Shown here piece by piece: positions 60,579 through 64,000 of a DNA stretch of 64,000 nucleotides; position 1 is the stretch's first letter, and every line of letters begins with the position of its first letter. The notes beneath the pieces were generated by a model, which was given only the letters and a program-made list of their open reading frames with translations, searched no databases and was not told the origin of the DNA. Both the position numbers and the translations under genes were made by a program. This DNA comes from PCPOR2b sp965220385 (GTDB taxonomy: Bacteria; Poribacteria; WGA-4E; PCPOR2b): the NCBI GenBank assembly GCA_965220385.1, contig OZ244825.1, positions 5,208,001 to 5,272,000 on the forward strand, given 5' to 3'.

Positions 60579-62000
60579 ATGTCAAACAGAACTCTTGATC
60601 AACTCCTTACTATTCTAACCCTTCTCCTCGATGTCTGCTTTATCAGCGCATCGGTTTTCGTGGCGTACTGGCTTCGATTCGAATCGGGATGGTTGGACGG
60701 AGTTGCGGTCCATAGGGGCGCGCCGCCGCCACTTGACTACTATTTCCAACTCATCCCGCTGATGGGATTCATCTGGATTCTCGTACTTCGAGGAGCTGGG
60801 CTTTACCGAATTGAGGCGCATATCACGCTCGAAACGGTAGCAACCCTCTCAAAAGCGGGACTGATCGCATTAATCGCTACGCTCAGTGCAATTTTCTTCA
60901 TCTATCACAACCACCAATACTCGCGCTGGGTGATGATCCTGTCGGGCGGACTGAGTGTCCTGCTCCTGTCGCTTAATCGACTCGCGATCCAACGTTTCAA
61001 AGAGGCAATCCAACAACTGGGCGTTGGTGTCAGCCGTGTCGCAGTTGTCGGTTTTAATAGGACGACAGAGCAACTGATCCAAGCGATCCAAAAGAAAACA
61101 GAGAACGGCTACCAATTTATGGGAGTCCTGCTCAGCGATATGCCCCCTTCACAACCAATTACCCACCGCATTCTTGGTGAATTCACGGATGTTCGGAGCC
61201 TCGTCCAGAAGTATCAAATTGATGAGCTTTTCATTACCTCACCGGCAATCCCCCACACGGAGATTTTGCAGATTATTGCCGTTTGCGAAGGACTGTCTGT
61301 ACGACTCCATCTGCTCCCAGATCTCTATGAGGTGATGATCGGTCGTACACGAGTGACAGATTTCGACGGTATTCCAGTGGTCAGATTGAAGGAGCTCCCA
61401 CTCCAAGGGTGGCGCGGAATGATTAAACGCGGAATGGACATTCTGTTAAGTATGATCGCGCTCATCGTTTGCAGTCCACTGATGCTCGTCATTGCCGCCG
61501 CTGTGAAGTTATCCTCGCCGGGGGATGTTATTTTTCGACAAGAACGGGTAGGGCGAGATGGTAAAACTTTCTATATCTATAAGTTCAGATCAATGCGAGA
61601 AGATGCGGAGACGGGCGTTGGACATATCTGGGCATCAAAAGACGATCCACGGCAGACACGACTCGGCAGATTTCTGAGGCGTTGGTGTTTGGACGAGCTC
61701 CCCCAATTCTTCAATGTCCTCAGAGGAGATATGAGCCTCGTAGGTCCCCGACCGGAGATGTCCGGACTGATTGACGACTTCAGCAAGGAAATCCCGCACT
61801 ACTTAGACCGACACCGAGTCAAATGCGGTCTCACCGGTTGGGCGCAGGTCAACGGACTCCGTGGCAACACCTCGCTGGAGGAGCGTATCCGCTATGATCT
61901 GTACTACATCGAAAATTGGTCAATTGCATTTGACATCAAGATCCTTTTCAGGACACTCTGGTCAATTCAAAGTGCTTCAAGGCGGGATACAGAAGAATAA
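60579..62000 (+). CDS. Polyprenyl glycosylphosphotransferase (exopolysaccharide initiation)
   Basis: A 473-residue membrane enzyme. Four N-terminal helices (LLTILTLLLDVCFISASVFV, YYFQLIPLMGFIWILVL, ALIATLSAIFFIYHN, WVMILSGGLSVLLLSLNRLA), a Rossmann-like CoA-binding_3 domain (SRVAVVGFNRTTEQLIQAI to about 250), then a membrane-re-entrant helix IKRGMDILLSMIALIVCSPL and the catalytic domain KFRSMRED, WCLDELPQFFNVLRGDMSLV, GPRPEM, GLTGWAQVNGLRGN. This is the WcaJ/undecaprenyl-phosphate sugar-1-phosphate transferase layout. It loads the first sugar on undecaprenyl phosphate. No other polysaccharide genes follow in this window. Confidence 0.92.
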   Translation: MSNRTLDQLLTILTLLLDVCFISASVFVAYWLRFESGWLDGVAVHRGAPPPLDYYFQLIPLMGFIWILVLRGAGLYRIEAHITLETVATLSKAGLIALIATLSAIFFIYHNHQYSRWVMILSGGLSVLLLSLNRLAIQRFKEAIQQLGVGVSRVAVVGFNRTTEQLIQAIQKKTENGYQFMGVLLSDMPPSQPITHRILGEFTDVRSLVQKYQIDELFITSPAIPHTEILQIIAVCEGLSVRLHLLPDLYEVMIGRTRVTDFDGIPVVRLKELPLQGWRGMIKRGMDILLSMIALIVCSPLMLVIAAAVKLSSPGDVIFRQERVGRDGKTFYIYKFRSMREDAETGVGHIWASKDDPRQTRLGRFLRRWCLDELPQFFNVLRGDMSLVGPRPEMSGLIDDFSKEIPHYLDRHRVKCGLTGWAQVNGLRGNTSLEERIRYDLYYIENWSIAFDIKILFRTLWSIQSASRRDTEE

Positions 62001-62077
62001 CCTGCTTATATTTATAGTGAATTCTAAAAACAGATAGACACTTTCGCCCCTCGGTTTCGATCCCGATTTATTGGGGC

Positions 62078-62105
62078 CGGTAGGTGCGGTTTCCAACCGC
62101 ACCGG
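62078..62105. repeat. Hairpin repeat (CGGTAGGTGCGG type)
   Basis: Arms GGTGCGGTT and AACCGCACC; the same unit is at 40939-40966. It sits in the 173-bp gap between the glycosylphosphotransferase and the next gene and should not be counted as coding. Confidence 0.7.
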
Positions 62106-62173
62106 TTTGGCGTGTCTCATTAATTCTAAGATCCACTATAATAGGTCAATTATCCGCGGGAGGAAAGCGCACA

Positions 62174-62962
62174 TTGGAACATGAGTCGATACACATCAAC
62201 TATGTGAGAGAATTTACCAAACTCAGCCTCTGGTTTGTTCATAAGCGTCTTTGTGAGGGCGAAACCGACTTTGAAGGGCTGGTGAACGGTCGGGTGAATA
62301 TTTACCGGAACACCTCGCTTTATGACGGGAAACACCACCCTTCCAGCGGGGAAGCCGCGCCGGAGTGGGCGAAGATCCTAAAGGAATTGCGGACAGTTTT
62401 TGACCGCTACATGGATGCGCCATCCACCGGACAGCTTGAGGCAGCGGGGTTAGACCTGTTGTGGAAATACCTGAAGAAACGCCCAGATGCACTGCCACCG
62501 CCGGAGACCCGACCTTACGAGTGCTGGAGCTACGACTACGGAGACGATCAACTCAATATCCATATCCTCAACGTCTATCAACCTCGATCTCCCTTGAGCG
62601 ATATGTGGATCCCATTCGCCGCCTCCCTCATCCGGTTGCTCCAAGATTCTCAAGTCCAACGTCCCGATGTTGAACTCGTCCGCTGCGGGAGTTGGCTCAA
62701 TTCCGTGCTACCGTTTCAGAAATTGTTTCCAGACCGCTGGAAACAGAGTGCGGATCCGAGGCCCGAAGTTCGATATACCATGGGACATTGGGGCCAGTTT
62801 ACAGATCGGCGGGGAGATTTCCACACCCGGAACGGTGCGCTTTTCCGGAAAACAGGGAATTTTCCATTTGCCAACTTGCGGTGCGAATGTCCTATCGACG
62901 ATGTTCTCGCTTATCTGAAGGAAAATTTCCCCGCCGCAGTAAAGTGTGTTGTTGAGATGTGA
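62174..62962 (+). CDS. Hypothetical protein upstream of hsdS
   Basis: A 262-residue soluble protein I do not recognise. It has INYVREFTKLSLWFVHKRLC, EGLVNGRVNIYRNTSLYDGK, a mostly helical middle, then YECWSYDYGDDQLNIHILNV and WIPFAASLIRLLQDSQVQRP, and YTMGHWGQFTDRRGDFHTRN near the end. It looks globular with no transmembrane or nuclease motif. The TTG at 62174 has GGAGG upstream; an upstream extension runs through the repeat. It ends 37 bp before hsdS in the same direction, so a link to restriction or another mobile context is possible but not shown. Confidence 0.55.
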   Translation: MEHESIHINYVREFTKLSLWFVHKRLCEGETDFEGLVNGRVNIYRNTSLYDGKHHPSSGEAAPEWAKILKELRTVFDRYMDAPSTGQLEAAGLDLLWKYLKKRPDALPPPETRPYECWSYDYGDDQLNIHILNVYQPRSPLSDMWIPFAASLIRLLQDSQVQRPDVELVRCGSWLNSVLPFQKLFPDRWKQSADPRPEVRYTMGHWGQFTDRRGDFHTRNGALFRKTGNFPFANLRCECPIDDVLAYLKENFPAAVKCVVEM

Positions 62963-62999
62963 ATCTCGACCTACAAGTCCTAAACTGGGAGGAACTCCA

Positions 63000-64000
63000 A
63001 TGAGCATGGTTGATTTGCCAAGACATTGGAAAAACGTCCAACTCAAAGAGGTCGCCAATCTAAGACGTGAGAATATCAAGCCAGAAAATGATCGATACTC
63101 AAGTTATGTAGGGCTTGAACATATTGATTCGGGTGAAAGCCAACTGAAACGTTGGGGAGATGCTTCAGAAGTAAAAAGCACAAAAAGCCGTTTTTATCCT
63201 GATGATGTTTTATACGGTAAGTTGCGAGCCTATTTGGATAAGGCGGTCATTGCTGAAATGGAAGGAATTTGTTCTACTGATATTCTCGTTTTTACTGCAA
63301 ACTCGAAAACGCTTCCAAGATTTTTGGTTTATCTTCTCCATACTCATTCTCTCATTAGTCATGCTGTGGCGACATCAACCGGGGTAAATCATCCAAGAAC
63401 CTCGTGGAATGCTTTGGGAAAATTTACTTTTGCGCTTCCCCCACTCCCTGAACAGCGCGCCATCGCCCACGTTTTACAGACAATCCAAGAAGCGAAAGCC
63501 GCACGGCAACGCGAGATTGAATTAGAGCGCGAACGCAAAGCAGCGTTGATGGATTATCTCTTTTTACACGGCACCAAGGGCGAACCCCGCAAGCAAACCG
63601 AAATCGGCGAGATCCCTGAAAGTTGGGAAGTGGTTAGGTTGGAAAAGTTGTGTGCGTGTTTAGATTCAAAGCGTGTTCCAATAAAACAGAGTGAGAGAAA
63701 TGAACGGAAGGGAAACATCCCCTATTACGGTGCAAGTGGTCAAGCTGGTTGGATAGATAATTATTTGTTTGATGAACCTTTACTTCTGGTTGCAGAAGAT
63801 GGAGAAAATCTTGTTTCCAGAAAGCTACCGATTGCCTACTCAATAGAGGGTAAATCATGGGTTAATAATCATGCTCATGTTTTAAGGGTTACTGAAATTA
63901 ACCAGTTTTTCTTGGAATATTATTTTAATTCAATTGACTTATCTCCCTATCTCACTGGAACGACGAGACCAAAATTGAATAAAGCTTCACTACTGGGTAT
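63000..64000 (+). CDS. hsdS: Type I restriction-modification specificity subunit, N-terminal part
   Basis: 333 codons are visible; the gene runs off the right edge. First target-recognition domain: DLPRHWKNVQLKEVANLRRE, YVGLEHIDSGE, FYPDDVLYGKLRAYLDKA and FALPPLPEQRAIAHVLQTIQ, then the central conserved helix AKAARQREIELERERKAALM, then a second domain beginning GEIPESWEVVRLEKLC with IPYYGASGQAGWIDNYLF and LLVAEDGENLVSRK. These half-repeats are the hallmark of HsdS, which directs DNA target choice. hsdR and hsdM are not seen inside the window. GGGAGGAACTCCA precedes the ATG at 63000. Confidence 0.93.
   Translation, partial: MSMVDLPRHWKNVQLKEVANLRRENIKPENDRYSSYVGLEHIDSGESQLKRWGDASEVKSTKSRFYPDDVLYGKLRAYLDKAVIAEMEGICSTDILVFTANSKTLPRFLVYLLHTHSLISHAVATSTGVNHPRTSWNALGKFTFALPPLPEQRAIAHVLQTIQEAKAARQREIELERERKAALMDYLFLHGTKGEPRKQTEIGEIPESWEVVRLEKLCACLDSKRVPIKQSERNERKGNIPYYGASGQAGWIDNYLFDEPLLLVAEDGENLVSRKLPIAYSIEGKSWVNNHAHVLRVTEINQFFLEYYFNSIDLSPYLTGTTRPKLNKASLLG

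Noticed and set aside
1..64000. tRNA, rRNA or riboswitch genes
   Set aside because: No cloverleaf, rRNA core or known riboswitch pattern was seen by reading; a covariance search was not possible here.

Overview
The window looks like part of a free-living or host-associated bacterial chromosome with moderate GC and a large accessory metabolic repertoire. It carries five phytanoyl-CoA dioxygenase (PhyH) family genes, four short-chain dehydrogenases, two FGE/SUMF1-domain proteins, fumarylacetoacetase-fold enzymes, lactate-racemase-like proteins, cohesin and PKD secreted proteins, TolB-like propellers and many short palindromic intergenic repeats. This combination is typical of Candidatus Poribacteria (sponge-associated and marine). 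That placement is inference from gene content only; no rRNA or tRNA gene was recognised.

Layout. 1-5.3 kb (minus): thioredoxin reductase (partial) overlapping a glutaredoxin, a PhyH protein with an HxG instead of HxD iron motif, a DUF433 protein and a very large DUF4175 protein. 5.3-8.0 kb: an IS3-family element inserted in a small conserved gene next to miaA. 8.2-10.4 kb: FGE-domain protein, then an AhpD-like peroxidase-related gene whose in-frame TGA falls on the second Cys of CxxC (candidate selenoprotein), coupled to a methyltransferase. 10.4-14.6 kb (minus): cupin protein, SDR, FAH-family hydrolase, PhyH. 14.9-21.2 kb (plus): a Bat-type (Bacteroides aerotolerance) cluster of DUF58, TPR, BatD, BatE, with an enolase-superfamily sugar-acid dehydratase in the place where VWA genes usually sit. 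21.2-29.2 kb: penicillin-acylase family protein, PhyH, tandem LarA-like racemases, TIM-barrel isomerase and Gfo/Idh/MocA oxidoreductase. 29.3-30.9 kb: complete IS4-family element with inverted repeats and a 10-bp target duplication.

31.5-36.9 kb holds five tandem secreted six-bladed TolB-like propellers that end in the same C-terminal motif, a motif seen again on a cohesin-PKD protein at 59.4-60.3 kb. 36.9-46 kb: TIM-barrel hydrolase-like protein, HAD phosphatase, amidohydrolase, gamma-glutamyltransferase, PQQ-type propeller and dienelactone hydrolase, separated by gaps rich in hairpin repeats. 46-52 kb: PhyH, a GmrSD-like DUF262 restriction protein, SDR, luciferase-like monooxygenase, PhyH. 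52.4-57.3 kb: duplicated SDRs followed by an acetoin/pyruvate dehydrogenase-type E1alpha-E1beta-E2 operon with overlapping genes and no E3. 57.4-64 kb: FGE-domain protein, AraD1-type FAH protein, cohesin-PKD protein, a polyprenyl glycosylphosphotransferase, an unrecognised protein and the 5' part of a type I restriction specificity gene (hsdS).

The metabolic genes suggest catabolism of sugar acids, hydroxy acids and aromatic-type substrates, with many non-haem iron oxygenases. The most distinctive signals are the candidate selenoprotein with a bSECIS-like hairpin, the HxG PhyH protein, the shared C-terminal motif of secreted proteins, and a paired hairpin repeat family with covarying stems and a constant GACA loop.
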